A stretch of DNA of 64,000 nucleotides from NCBI GenBank assembly GCA_944372575.1, contig CALVZS010000001.1, positions 82,962 through 146,961 on the forward strand. The letters are read 5' to 3'. The notes beneath the pieces are model-generated. The model was not told the origin of the DNA, did no database searches, and saw nothing but the letters and a program-made list of their open reading frames with translations. Position numbers and translations under genes: made by a program. Positions 7,665 to 16,059 of this stretch are shown in pieces (position 1 is the stretch's first letter; each line of letters opens with the position of its first letter). The DNA is from an uncultured Clostridia bacterium (GTDB lineage Bacteria > Bacillota > Clostridia > Christensenellales > Borkfalkiaceae).

Positions 7665-9611
7665 TCAGAACCGCCACTGCAGCCATCCGGCTGTCACCGT
7701 GATATTGTAATTATACGTCACGTCATTTCCTTCAAGGTCATAGATGACGATACGGGATATGGTATTTTCAACGGGGATTCCCTGCGACGGATACAGTACG
7801 CCCGTGACGTCCGCCTCAAGATACTGCCCCTGCGCGAGCGAGCCGAACGAGATCCAGTAGGCGGGATCATACCATGAATCGCCGTAGAGCGGCTCCCCGT
7901 TCCAATCGGCAGACACGGAAATGCTCGTCACACCGATGGGACGCGGCAGAATGCGCAGCGCGCACATGCCCCCGTCCTCGTAGCGCAGGAGATTTTCCGA
8001 CATGACGTCCCGCCCCGTGACGGGATCGGTCGCCGAGACGCACGCCTCCCCGAAGTCCGCCGCCCAAAGCTCCCCCGCATCCGTGCGCGCGGGAAAGGCA
8101 CAGGACACCTCGACGTCGGGCGGCTTGACGACGGAATAGTCCTCCTCCGTCAGCGAATGGGGCTGCCCGTCATAGTAGATTTCAACACTGTAGAAGGTGA
8201 CGATGATCTCCGTCTTGACGCGCAGCTTTCCGTACTCGTAGGAAAAGTCATAGCAGTCCGTAACGTCGCCGCCGTCCGCTGCCGTCACGGTGAACTCGAG
8301 CGCATTGTCCACATAGCGCACCTCCGTTTCGCTGTCCGTGATGTCATAGAGCGTGTTTGCGCGCACGGAGGCGGGCGTCGGGGAGAGCGTATCACCTTCC
8401 GCAAGCCCGTAGGGCGAAGTCCCGGCAATGCCGTAATCCCCGGGCGCGGACGCCATGAACCCCACGCCGTGCTGATAGATCCAGGTGCGCGATGCCGTCC
8501 GGACGGTGACGGGGCGGGGCGTCACGGTGAGCGTGCCGCCGTCGCTGCGGAAGGAATAGTTGGCGGTCACCTCCCTTCCCGCGCCGTCAAAGACGGCAAG
8601 ATCGGGCAGATTGGCAGCGCTGCCCGCCAGCGTGAGCGACGCGTCGGCAACGACGCGCAGGCGATGCCCCGCGACGAGTTCCCCCTCCGCCCGAAAGGAG
8701 GGCGCGGTGAGCGGCGTGCCGTCATACATCTTCTGCGCGCTGTCCGCCCGGATGACGATCTCGCGCGGCAGCACCGTGAGTACCGCTTCCCGCCACTCCA
8801 CGGCGTACCATTCGGTCACATCCTCCCCCGCCGCATTGTAAACGGTGAGGGCGGGACGATTGTCCGTTGTGCCGGCATCCGTAAGCTCGTCCCAGGCGAA
8901 TTCCATCCGGTCGCCCTCCGCAAGCGTGCCGCTCTCCACCTCGCACGAGGGCGCCGAGAGCGGCATGCCGTCATATACCTTCTGCGCGCTCTGCGGCGCG
9001 AGCGTGATCGGACGGGCGAGCTGCTCCGCCTCCGCCTTGCAAGCGGAGATCGAATAGCAGTCGGTCACGTCCTCCCCCGCCCCGTTGACAACGGAGCACA
9101 CCTGTACCTCCACCTCATACGTCTGTCCCGTGAGAGGGCGGTAGGAAAATGCCACATCGCCGAGGCTGTCCGCATAGGCAAGGGTGGCGGTGACGGCGGG
9201 ATCCTCGCCGTAGAGGAATGTATCCGCCGCCTGCACTTCCAGCGCGCGGGGCAGGACGGAAAAAGTGAACACGTCCCCGTATTTTTCTCCCGATATGCCG
9301 CGGGACACGGCGCGCACCTCATATTCCCCGACACGGGTCGGCTGCTCCGGCGACCACTCGTCCGTCCCCTTTTCGCGGTACTCCGCCGCTGCGCTGCCGA
9401 ACACAGCCTTTGCCCGGAAACCGACGGGCGCGCCGTACTCGACGGAGGCAGGACAGAACTGATCGTAGAGATTGCCCGCCACCGCACACAGCGTGATGAT
9501 GAGCGCGGCGATCAGTACGAGCGCGGCAAGGAGGAGGAAGCGGAACTTCCAAAATTTGTCGAGCACGCGGACTCCGCGCTCGAGTTTTTCCTTATAAGAA
9601 CGATAGAGCAT
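7665..9611 (-). CDS. Membrane-anchored surface protein with MBG-type repeats
   Basis: A 648-residue protein with a short basic cytoplasmic N terminus, one membrane helix (about residues 24-46) and a long extracellular part of repeated beta domains. At least two units carry the signature KxYDGxPL of MBG-type domains (AQKVYDGMPL and AQKMYDGTPL), each followed by GEDVTEWYAV- or REVTANYSF-like endings; four or so more degenerate units follow. Such repeats occur in Bacillota surface and adhesion proteins. No catalytic domain, LPXTG motif or other wall anchor is seen. The gene starts 10 nt after the transglutaminase gene, whose C terminus carries the same repeats, so the two products probably act together at the cell surface. 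Confidence 0.75.
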   Translation of the reverse strand: MLYRSYKEKLERGVRVLDKFWKFRFLLLAALVLIAALIITLCAVAGNLYDQFCPASVEYGAPVGFRAKAVFGSAAAEYREKGTDEWSPEQPTRVGEYEVRAVSRGISGEKYGDVFTFSVLPRALEVQAADTFLYGEDPAVTATLAYADSLGDVAFSYRPLTGQTYEVEVQVCSVVNGAGEDVTDCYSISACKAEAEQLARPITLAPQSAQKVYDGMPLSAPSCEVESGTLAEGDRMEFAWDELTDAGTTDNRPALTVYNAAGEDVTEWYAVEWREAVLTVLPREIVIRADSAQKMYDGTPLTAPSFRAEGELVAGHRLRVVADASLTLAGSAANLPDLAVFDGAGREVTANYSFRSDGGTLTVTPRPVTVRTASRTWIYQHGVGFMASAPGDYGIAGTSPYGLAEGDTLSPTPASVRANTLYDITDSETEVRYVDNALEFTVTAADGGDVTDCYDFSYEYGKLRVKTEIIVTFYSVEIYYDGQPHSLTEEDYSVVKPPDVEVSCAFPARTDAGELWAADFGEACVSATDPVTGRDVMSENLLRYEDGGMCALRILPRPIGVTSISVSADWNGEPLYGDSWYDPAYWISFGSLAQGQYLEADVTGVLYPSQGIPVENTISRIVIYDLEGNDVTYNYNITVTAGWLQWRF

Positions 9612-9621
9612 CTCGCCTCCG

Positions 9622-11523
9622 TCAGATGACGCGCAGCGTGCCGTAGCGGACTTCGATTGCGTAATTGCCCGTCACATCGTTGCCGTCCTCATCATATATG
9701 GTAAGAAAGACGACGCCGTTCTCACTCTTGCCGCGCTCCGTCCGCGCGCCCGAGAGTTCGACGCGCATCCGATGCCCCTCAACCAGTCCGTAATACCCTT
9801 CCAATGTGTAATCGGCACAAGTGAGCGGCGTGCCGTCGTACTCCTTTGTCGCCGAGCCGGTCACGAGTGTGATCGGCCGCGCCTCCACCTCCAGAACGCC
9901 GTACTCTTTCTCTATGGCGTAGAGATAGGTCACGTCGTTGCCGTCCTCATCCAGGATGCGCACACCGCGGAAGAGATTGACGGTCTTTCCCACCGAAGTG
10001 AGCTGTGTCCGCGAGCTGATCGCATAGGAATGTCCCGGAAGCAGGTCGCCTGCCCAGGTCTGCAGGGTCACATCTGCACGCAGCGGCTGCCCGTCATACA
10101 TTTTGGAGGCGGACGAACTGATAAAGCGAAGAGGCCGCGCGGCGATCACGTCGCCACCCCAGGAATCCCCGGAACCGGCAGAGCCGGTCACTTCCACATT
10201 CACCCAGCCGAAGCCGTCCAGATAGACCTCCACCCACGCATGGGCATTGGAGGAGAGAATATTGACGTATGTGTTCGCCTGCGTGTCGCCCACATAGCCG
10301 ATGACATAACGTGCGGGGATGCCGAGTGCGCGGTAGAGCAATGTTGCGGCAGAGGCAAAGTGCTGGCACACCCCGGCGCGGTAGCGCGTGAGGAAGGCGG
10401 ACACGATGTCCTCCTCCTGATCGAGCGCGCGGTCATACCCGCTGTCATAACGGGCGACATTCTTGATATACTGCGCGATTTCGGCGATGACGCCCTCGCG
10501 GTTTTTGTTCCAACCCCGCTCTGCGATGATGGATTGCAGCAGCTCGTTCGTCCCGTCGGGAACGCTAAGATAGTTCTCATATACAAAGGCGCGGTAGGCG
10601 GCCTCCACCGGCTTCATGTCGGCGGGCAGCTCTTCCCGGGGAAGGCCGTCCCGCACATAGTCGTAGTCATAGCACCAAAGAGAATAGGGAAGTTCCGTGC
10701 TCCCGGAGCAGACGACGTCGTCCGTCTGCACGGTGTAATTTTCCCCGCCCATCTCTTCGTTATCCAGGTCGAAATAGTAGGGCTGCAGGTACTGCGTGCC
10801 GTTGACGATGATCTTCATCCAAACGGAGTTCCACGCCCCCTGCCCGAGCCGGTAGCTCGGCAGATAGTTCATGCCGTAGCCCTCCGCAACGGGATAGGAC
10901 ACCGCCCCGCCCCACGCCTGCCCGGTGTAGTCCCCGAAGCTCTTATATCTGAAATACACGCGCGCATCTTCGTCGGCGTAAACCGTGAGCGCAACCGTAG
11001 CAAAGCCGAGACTGCCGCCGCCCGTTCCGCCGCTGCCGCTCTCACCACCGCCCTCCGGGGCGCCGATCTGGCCGCTCTCATCCAGCATGGGAGATCCGCT
11101 CCCAGAGCCGCTGCCGCCCGTTCCGCCGCTGCCGCCGCCCGAAAAATCGGGAAACTGCACGTCTCCCCATTCACCTTGGGATCCGTCTCCCGGTTCACCG
11201 CCGGGATCGCCCGACCCGCCCGGATCGTCCCCCGGCTGTGCGGGATCGTCGCCCGACCCGCCCGGATCGTCCCCCGGCTGTGCGGGATCGTCGCCCGGAA
11301 TACCGGGGCCGTCCCCGCCGCCGCCCGTTCCGCCGCCTCCGCCGCCCCCGGGAGGGTCGATGGAGGGCAGGTCTTCGGGAAGATCCAGACCGATATCGGG
11401 AAGATCGGGCGTTCCGATGCGGATCCTGCCGAGCGCGAGGAGCGCTGTCATCGCGATCGCTGCACACAGCAGGATCACGAGTACCGTGCCGACGATATAT
11501 ACCCATTTCGATCTCTTTGACAT
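9622..11523 (-). CDS. Membrane-anchored transglutaminase-like protein with MBG repeats
   Basis: A 633-residue protein. Residues 8-30 form a membrane helix, and residues 45-170 are a disordered Gly/Pro/Asp/Ser-rich stalk that contains two near-identical 14-residue repeats. A transglutaminase-like domain follows with Cys386 (AGVCQHFA), His428 (NAHAWVEVYL) and Glu444 (GWVNVEVT) where most relatives have Asp. Two MBG units (KMYDGQPL at about 474, KEYDGTPL further on) end the protein. Bacterial members can be thiol hydrolases or cross-linking enzymes outside the membrane; activity here is unproven. The ATG at 11523 has AGGAGGG upstream. It sits between an AAA+ ATPase gene and a second MBG protein gene. 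Confidence 0.82.
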   Translation of the reverse strand: MSKRSKWVYIVGTVLVILLCAAIAMTALLALGRIRIGTPDLPDIGLDLPEDLPSIDPPGGGGGGGTGGGGDGPGIPGDDPAQPGDDPGGSGDDPAQPGDDPGGSGDPGGEPGDGSQGEWGDVQFPDFSGGGSGGTGGSGSGSGSPMLDESGQIGAPEGGGESGSGGTGGGSLGFATVALTVYADEDARVYFRYKSFGDYTGQAWGGAVSYPVAEGYGMNYLPSYRLGQGAWNSVWMKIIVNGTQYLQPYYFDLDNEEMGGENYTVQTDDVVCSGSTELPYSLWCYDYDYVRDGLPREELPADMKPVEAAYRAFVYENYLSVPDGTNELLQSIIAERGWNKNREGVIAEIAQYIKNVARYDSGYDRALDQEEDIVSAFLTRYRAGVCQHFASAATLLYRALGIPARYVIGYVGDTQANTYVNILSSNAHAWVEVYLDGFGWVNVEVTGSAGSGDSWGGDVIAARPLRFISSSASKMYDGQPLRADVTLQTWAGDLLPGHSYAISSRTQLTSVGKTVNLFRGVRILDEDGNDVTYLYAIEKEYGVLEVEARPITLVTGSATKEYDGTPLTCADYTLEGYYGLVEGHRMRVELSGARTERGKSENGVVFLTIYDEDGNDVTGNYAIEVRYGTLRVI

Positions 11524-11532
11524 ACTGCCCTC

Positions 11533-12975
11533 CTATCCGTTGCGCGCGATGCGGCGGATGTATTCCTCACACTCCGCCAGTCTGCCCTCGCCGAACAGTT
11601 CGTCCAAAAATGCACAGAGCCCCTCTGCCTCGCTGCGTACGTATGCGGCATTGAGGGCGACCAGCTTGCGCAGCACCTTCTTGCAGAGGATATCGTCCAG
11701 TGCATCCAGTTCTTCTCCGCCGCACGCGACATAGACGGAGACGTAGTTGCGGATCTGCTTCATGATGCGGTTGCCGAACGTAATCTGGAAGGTATCGATG
11801 AGATACTCGTCCAGCATCTTCAGGCGCCGCTCGTTGCGGCCGGTCAGTTCAAACCATGCCTGTTCGCTCCCGACGAGGGCGAAAAACTCCTCCGCGGGGA
11901 AGGAGACGCTGCCCTGCAGCCGCTCCTCGCCCGAAAGCTCGAAGCGCTCCGCCTTGTTGTTGAGTTCGAGCACCATTGCGCGGTCATACACCTTGTCGGA
12001 GATGGCAAACGTCGAATCGTCGTTGTTGACCGTGCCGATAAACCACATGTTCTCGGGCAGCTTGATGCGCCCGTCTTTGAGCCCCTTCGGGTCGTTCTGC
12101 CACACGTCGGGGACGACCTCGAGATAGCGCGACTCGGGGTCGGGGATCTCCAAAAGGGACAAGAATTCCGCGAAGTAGTACTCCACGCGCGCGATATTCA
12201 GCTCGTCGAGCACGGTGATATAGATTTGGTTGCTCTCGTTCGCCTCATACATCTTGTCGAGCAGCATGGTCTCGTTGAACTTTTTGGTAAACTCGTTGTA
12301 ATAGCCAAGAAGGTCGGTGCGCTCCTTCCACATGGGCTGTACGGGGATAATGACGGAGGGATTGCCCAGAAATTCACCGAACGCATAGGCGAGCGACGTC
12401 TTGCCCGTGCCGGAGATGCCCTGCAGAATGAGGATGTGCGAGACGGCAAGCCCCGCGATGAATTCGCGGATGACGGAGATGTCGTAATAAAGCCCCAGCC
12501 GCGCCGCCGCAAAGATGCGGAATTTTTCGCACAGCGACTGCAGGGAACGCACGGAATTTTCCGCCGCCGCACGGGGCGCGCTGCGCCTGTCAAGTTCCGC
12601 GAGCATCCCGAAGCGGGGCGGCGGAAGCGCATTCTTTTTCGCCTCCCGTTCGGCGCGCTCGCGCTCGATGCGCTCCGCCGCCTGGCGCAGGGCGTCCTGC
12701 CAGACAAAGCGCATCTCGCGCAGCTTTTTCCTGCGGCGCAGGCCGATGACGAACAGGATGATGAGCAGAACGGGGATGAGCAGCACCCAGATGAGAAGCA
12801 GGATACTGTAGACGCCGCCCGCCGCGAAAAACTCCGCAATGCCGGCAAAGAATGCATCCCCCAGTCCCGTCACCCGCAGATAGATCAGACCGCCGATGAG
12901 CGTTCCGCCCACAACGATCAGCAGCGCAATGAGAAAGATCCAGAGTTTGTCGTGCCGTTTACGCGTGCGTTCCAT
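11533..12975 (-). CDS. Membrane-anchored McrB-like AAA+ ATPase (copy 2)
   Basis: A 480-residue protein with two N-terminal hydrophobic helices (about residues 12-35 and 50-75), then a cytoplasmic AAA+ domain. Walker A is GISGTGKT (about 186-193), Walker B is ITVLDELN (about 252-259), and a sensor-1-like VNNDDST follows. The DELN Walker B and the later GNRIMKQI segment resemble McrB/MoxR-type ATPases. It is closely related to the ATPase at 14776-16059. The start overlaps the coiled-coil gene by 17 nt. Membrane-bound McrB-like proteins are not restriction subunits by default; here no McrC nuclease is present. Confidence 0.83.
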   Translation of the reverse strand: MERTRKRHDKLWIFLIALLIVVGGTLIGGLIYLRVTGLGDAFFAGIAEFFAAGGVYSILLLIWVLLIPVLLIILFVIGLRRRKKLREMRFVWQDALRQAAERIERERAEREAKKNALPPPRFGMLAELDRRSAPRAAAENSVRSLQSLCEKFRIFAAARLGLYYDISVIREFIAGLAVSHILILQGISGTGKTSLAYAFGEFLGNPSVIIPVQPMWKERTDLLGYYNEFTKKFNETMLLDKMYEANESNQIYITVLDELNIARVEYYFAEFLSLLEIPDPESRYLEVVPDVWQNDPKGLKDGRIKLPENMWFIGTVNNDDSTFAISDKVYDRAMVLELNNKAERFELSGEERLQGSVSFPAEEFFALVGSEQAWFELTGRNERRLKMLDEYLIDTFQITFGNRIMKQIRNYVSVYVACGGEELDALDDILCKKVLRKLVALNAAYVRSEAEGLCAFLDELFGEGRLAECEEYIRRIARNG

Positions 12976-14758
12976 CTTCTCTCTCCTTCTCCTGCTGCGA
13001 GGCGCCGTCCCCGGCGGCCTCCTCCTGCACCGGCGCGGCGCTCACGCCCTCTCCGCCCGCATCTGCTGTCTGCTGCGCGCCCTCCTCTTCGGCCTGCGCC
13101 GGGCGCGCTTTTTTTGTGCGCGAGCGCAGCCATCCGCCCAGGATATTGCGCCGAAGCAGCTGTTTTGCGCTCGTCCACTGGCTGCGGGCATACCCGGCAA
13201 GCACCTCCAGTTCATGTTCCAGTTCGGTAAACGCCGCCTCCGACGTGTAGTCATCCGTCTGTGTGAGCAGCCCGTGTTCGCTGCGCAGCGCCGTGAGGCG
13301 CGCATGAAGAAGGGCGCACTGCTCTTCCCGTGCGGCGAGCGCTGCCTGCAGCTGCGTGCGTTCGGCACTGTCCTGCCTGATCTGCGCATCCCGTTCCTGC
13401 ACCGCCCGTTCGTTCTTTTCGTTGAGCTGCGCGATCTCCTCCGCTTTTTGGCGGGTGAACTCGACGAGGGCGGCAGCGTGCTGCTCCTCTGCTTCATCCG
13501 CCCGGCGGCGGAGTTCCTCCTCGCGTTCATCGCGGCGGGAAAGCTCCTCGGCGTGGGAGGCGCGCAGTTCCTCCTCCTGAGCGTGGCACGCCTCAATCGT
13601 CTGCTGCAGGGCGGTCTTTTCCGCGCTGAGCGCCTCGATCTCCGAGCGCGCCTGCACAAGCTGCCCGCTCTCCTTCTCCAGTTCGCCGATGCGCCGTTCG
13701 AGCAGCAGCATATATTCCTCGGGCGAACATTTCTTCTCGCGCATCCGCCGGCGCAGGTTTTCCACCTGCTCCTTCAGCGCGCGCGCCTCCTCCTCCCTGC
13801 GCCGGCGCTCCTCCGCCTCATACGCTTCGCGCAGCGCGGCGCCGATCTCCATGCCGTGTTCATAGGTGAGAAAGGAGAGCAGCAGCACGGGTTCGGCGAA
13901 CTGCTCCGCGACCGCGCGGTCTGCAAGGTCGACGGCGTGTTCTTCCCTGCTCACGGTAAAGCCGTCCCGCGTGTAGGCGACGAGAAACTCGTAGAGCGCG
14001 ACGACCTCCTTGAAGTTTTTATCCATGCGCAGGACGTTGGTCTTGGTGATGGGCGGTTTGAGCTTATCCGCCTTGGCGACTTCGGACATGAGCGGCGTAT
14101 GCAAATAGAAATACACCGAACGCTGCAGCCGTTCCAGATGCCCGAGCACTTCCCCGAGCTCGCTGCGGCTGCGCAGGTAGGGATCGTCGTCGGACGCCTC
14201 GCGCAGCGAAATATCGCATTGCAGGCGGCGCTTGCCGGAGGTCACAGACTTGTGCAGCACCGCCTCCCCGCGGTAGGTATTCGTCTCGCGGACGATGCGG
14301 TTGTAGCGCAGCGAGATGAAGTCGTTGAGCATACACAGCACCATGTATAAAAAGCGGTTCTCATACACGGCATAGTTGTTGAGCCGTTCCACGGTAAAGA
14401 GCTTTTCGGGGAGCAGATCCTCCCCTTCCGCCGGCTCCCGCGTGATCAGGTTGCTGTGCCGCGCAAGGTGTTCCGCCGTCTCGCGTGAGACGTGGCGCAC
14501 CTTCTCGATGGGCTGCACCTCCCCCTCCGAGCGGATGAACTGCCGATCCTCATCGATCGCCTTGCCGATAAAGACGAGCCCGCGGTCGATAGCATCCACC
14601 CAGTCCTGTTCGACGTGGCAGGTGACCCGGGTGACGCTGACCTTGTCCCCCTCTCCCGCCCGCGCAAGCTCGTCACGCAGGACTCTGCTCTCCCGCTCCC
14701 TTCCGAGCGCTTCGCGGTACGCGAGGAAGGCTCTGTAAAATACATCAAGCTGCCCCAT
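12959..14758 (-). CDS. Coiled-coil protein encoded between two McrB-like ATPases
   Basis: About 599 residues, soluble, no membrane helix. Residues 1-290 form a predicted globular part with a conserved-looking core VERLNNYAVYENRF, faintly reminiscent of the DUF2357-type proteins that partner McrB-like ATPases; this family link is tentative. Residues 290-520 are rich in Glu, Arg, Ala and Gln with heptad pattern, a long coiled coil. The C-terminal 60 residues are low-complexity and acidic. No PD-(D/E)xK nuclease motif was found by eye. ATG 14758 has GGAGGGGG upstream. It starts 17 nt after one ATPase gene and overlaps the next, suggesting one complex with them. Confidence 0.7.
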   Translation of the reverse strand: MGQLDVFYRAFLAYREALGRERESRVLRDELARAGEGDKVSVTRVTCHVEQDWVDAIDRGLVFIGKAIDEDRQFIRSEGEVQPIEKVRHVSRETAEHLARHSNLITREPAEGEDLLPEKLFTVERLNNYAVYENRFLYMVLCMLNDFISLRYNRIVRETNTYRGEAVLHKSVTSGKRRLQCDISLREASDDDPYLRSRSELGEVLGHLERLQRSVYFYLHTPLMSEVAKADKLKPPITKTNVLRMDKNFKEVVALYEFLVAYTRDGFTVSREEHAVDLADRAVAEQFAEPVLLLSFLTYEHGMEIGAALREAYEAEERRRREEEARALKEQVENLRRRMREKKCSPEEYMLLLERRIGELEKESGQLVQARSEIEALSAEKTALQQTIEACHAQEEELRASHAEELSRRDEREEELRRRADEAEEQHAAALVEFTRQKAEEIAQLNEKNERAVQERDAQIRQDSAERTQLQAALAAREEQCALLHARLTALRSEHGLLTQTDDYTSEAAFTELEHELEVLAGYARSQWTSAKQLLRRNILGGWLRSRTKKARPAQAEEEGAQQTADAGGEGVSAAPVQEEAAGDGASQQEKEREDGTHA

Positions 14759-14775
14759 GCGATCCCCCTCCGACC

Positions 14776-16059
14776 TTACACGCTTCTGGCGATGCGGCGG
14801 ACGTATTCCTTGCAACGCGCCATCCGCCCGTCGCCGAACAGTTCATCCAGAAAGCTGCACAGATCCTCCGATTCGCTGCGGATATATGCGGTATTCTGCG
14901 TCTCAAGCTTGCGCAGCACCTTCTTGGTCATGATGTCGTCCAGCGCATCCAGTTCTCCGCCGCCGCACGCCATATAGATGGGAAGGTAGGTGTGGATCTG
15001 CCGCATGATGCGGTTGCCGAAGGTGATCTGGAAGTGTTCGATGAGATATTCGTCGAACTTTCTGAGCTTCTCCATCGTATCGGCGGAGACGGGATGCGCC
15101 GCCACCGCCTGCGCGGCGAGCGAAGTAAACTGCTTCGCCGTGATGCGGACGGTATGCGCGCCGGATGCCTGGAAGGGCTCCGACTTGCGGTCGAGGTTGA
15201 GCACCATCGCGCGGTCGTACACCTTGTCGGAGATGGCGAACGTCGAATCGTCGTTGTTGGCGGTGCCGACGAACCACATATTCTCGGGCAGCTTGATGCG
15301 CCCGTCTTTGAGCCCCTTCGGATCGTCCGGCCACTTGTCCGAGACGACCTCCAGATAGCGCGACTCGGGATTGGGGATCTCCAAAAGGGACAAGAACTCC
15401 GCGAAATAGTACTCCACGCGCGCGATGTTCAGCTCGTCAAGGATGGTGATGTACATCTCCTCGCGCTCATTTGCCTCATACATCTTCTCTAGAAGCAGCG
15501 TCTCGTTAAAGCGCTTGGTGAATTCATTGTAATATCCCAGAAGGTCGGTGCGCTCCTTCCACATGGGCTGTACGGGGATGATGACGGAGGGATTGTCCAG
15601 AAATTCGCCGAACGCGTAGGCGAGCGACGTCTTGCCCGTACCCGACATGCCCTGCAGAATGACGATGTGCGAAACGGCAAGCCCCGCGATGAATTCGCGG
15701 ATGACGGAGATGTCGTAGTACAGCCCCAGCCTGCCCGCCGCAAAGATGCGGAACTCCTCGCACAGCGCGCTGAGGGTGAGTTCCTCGGGCGCGCCGGTCT
15801 CGGGCGCCTCGCTCTGCGCGGCATCGTAGAGCTTGAGCATGGAGAAGCGCGACGTATGCTCCGGCTTTTTCTCATCCTCCCTGCGCTCGCGCTCCGCCCT
15901 GTCCGATGCCGCCTTCATCTCCCGCGCCGCCGCGTTGAAGCGGTGTTCGTTGACCATGACGGAGATGACGATGAGCAGCATGATCACAACGATCACGGCG
16001 ATATAGATGATGAGATAGGTGGGCCGGGTAAGCACCTCCCAGATTTCTTCCATTGTCAT
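14776..16059 (-). CDS. Membrane-anchored McrB-like AAA+ ATPase (copy 1)
   Basis: A 427-residue paralogue of the ATPase at 11533-12975, with long stretches nearly identical through the ATP site. One N-terminal membrane helix (about 12-33), Walker A GMSGTGKT (about 136-143), Walker B ITILDELN (about 204-211) and sensor-like ANNDDST. ATG 16059 is preferred over an upstream start at 16113 because GGAGAGGGG lies before it and the extra residues overlap the upstream gene. The gene overlaps the 3' end of the GH3-AAA fusion gene by a few bases, which suggests coupled translation and perhaps assembly of a mixed AAA ring. Confidence 0.83.
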   Translation of the reverse strand: MTMEEIWEVLTRPTYLIIYIAVIVVIMLLIVISVMVNEHRFNAAAREMKAASDRAERERREDEKKPEHTSRFSMLKLYDAAQSEAPETGAPEELTLSALCEEFRIFAAGRLGLYYDISVIREFIAGLAVSHIVILQGMSGTGKTSLAYAFGEFLDNPSVIIPVQPMWKERTDLLGYYNEFTKRFNETLLLEKMYEANEREEMYITILDELNIARVEYYFAEFLSLLEIPNPESRYLEVVSDKWPDDPKGLKDGRIKLPENMWFVGTANNDDSTFAISDKVYDRAMVLNLDRKSEPFQASGAHTVRITAKQFTSLAAQAVAAHPVSADTMEKLRKFDEYLIEHFQITFGNRIMRQIHTYLPIYMACGGGELDALDDIMTKKVLRKLETQNTAYIRSESEDLCSFLDELFGDGRMARCKEYVRRIARSV

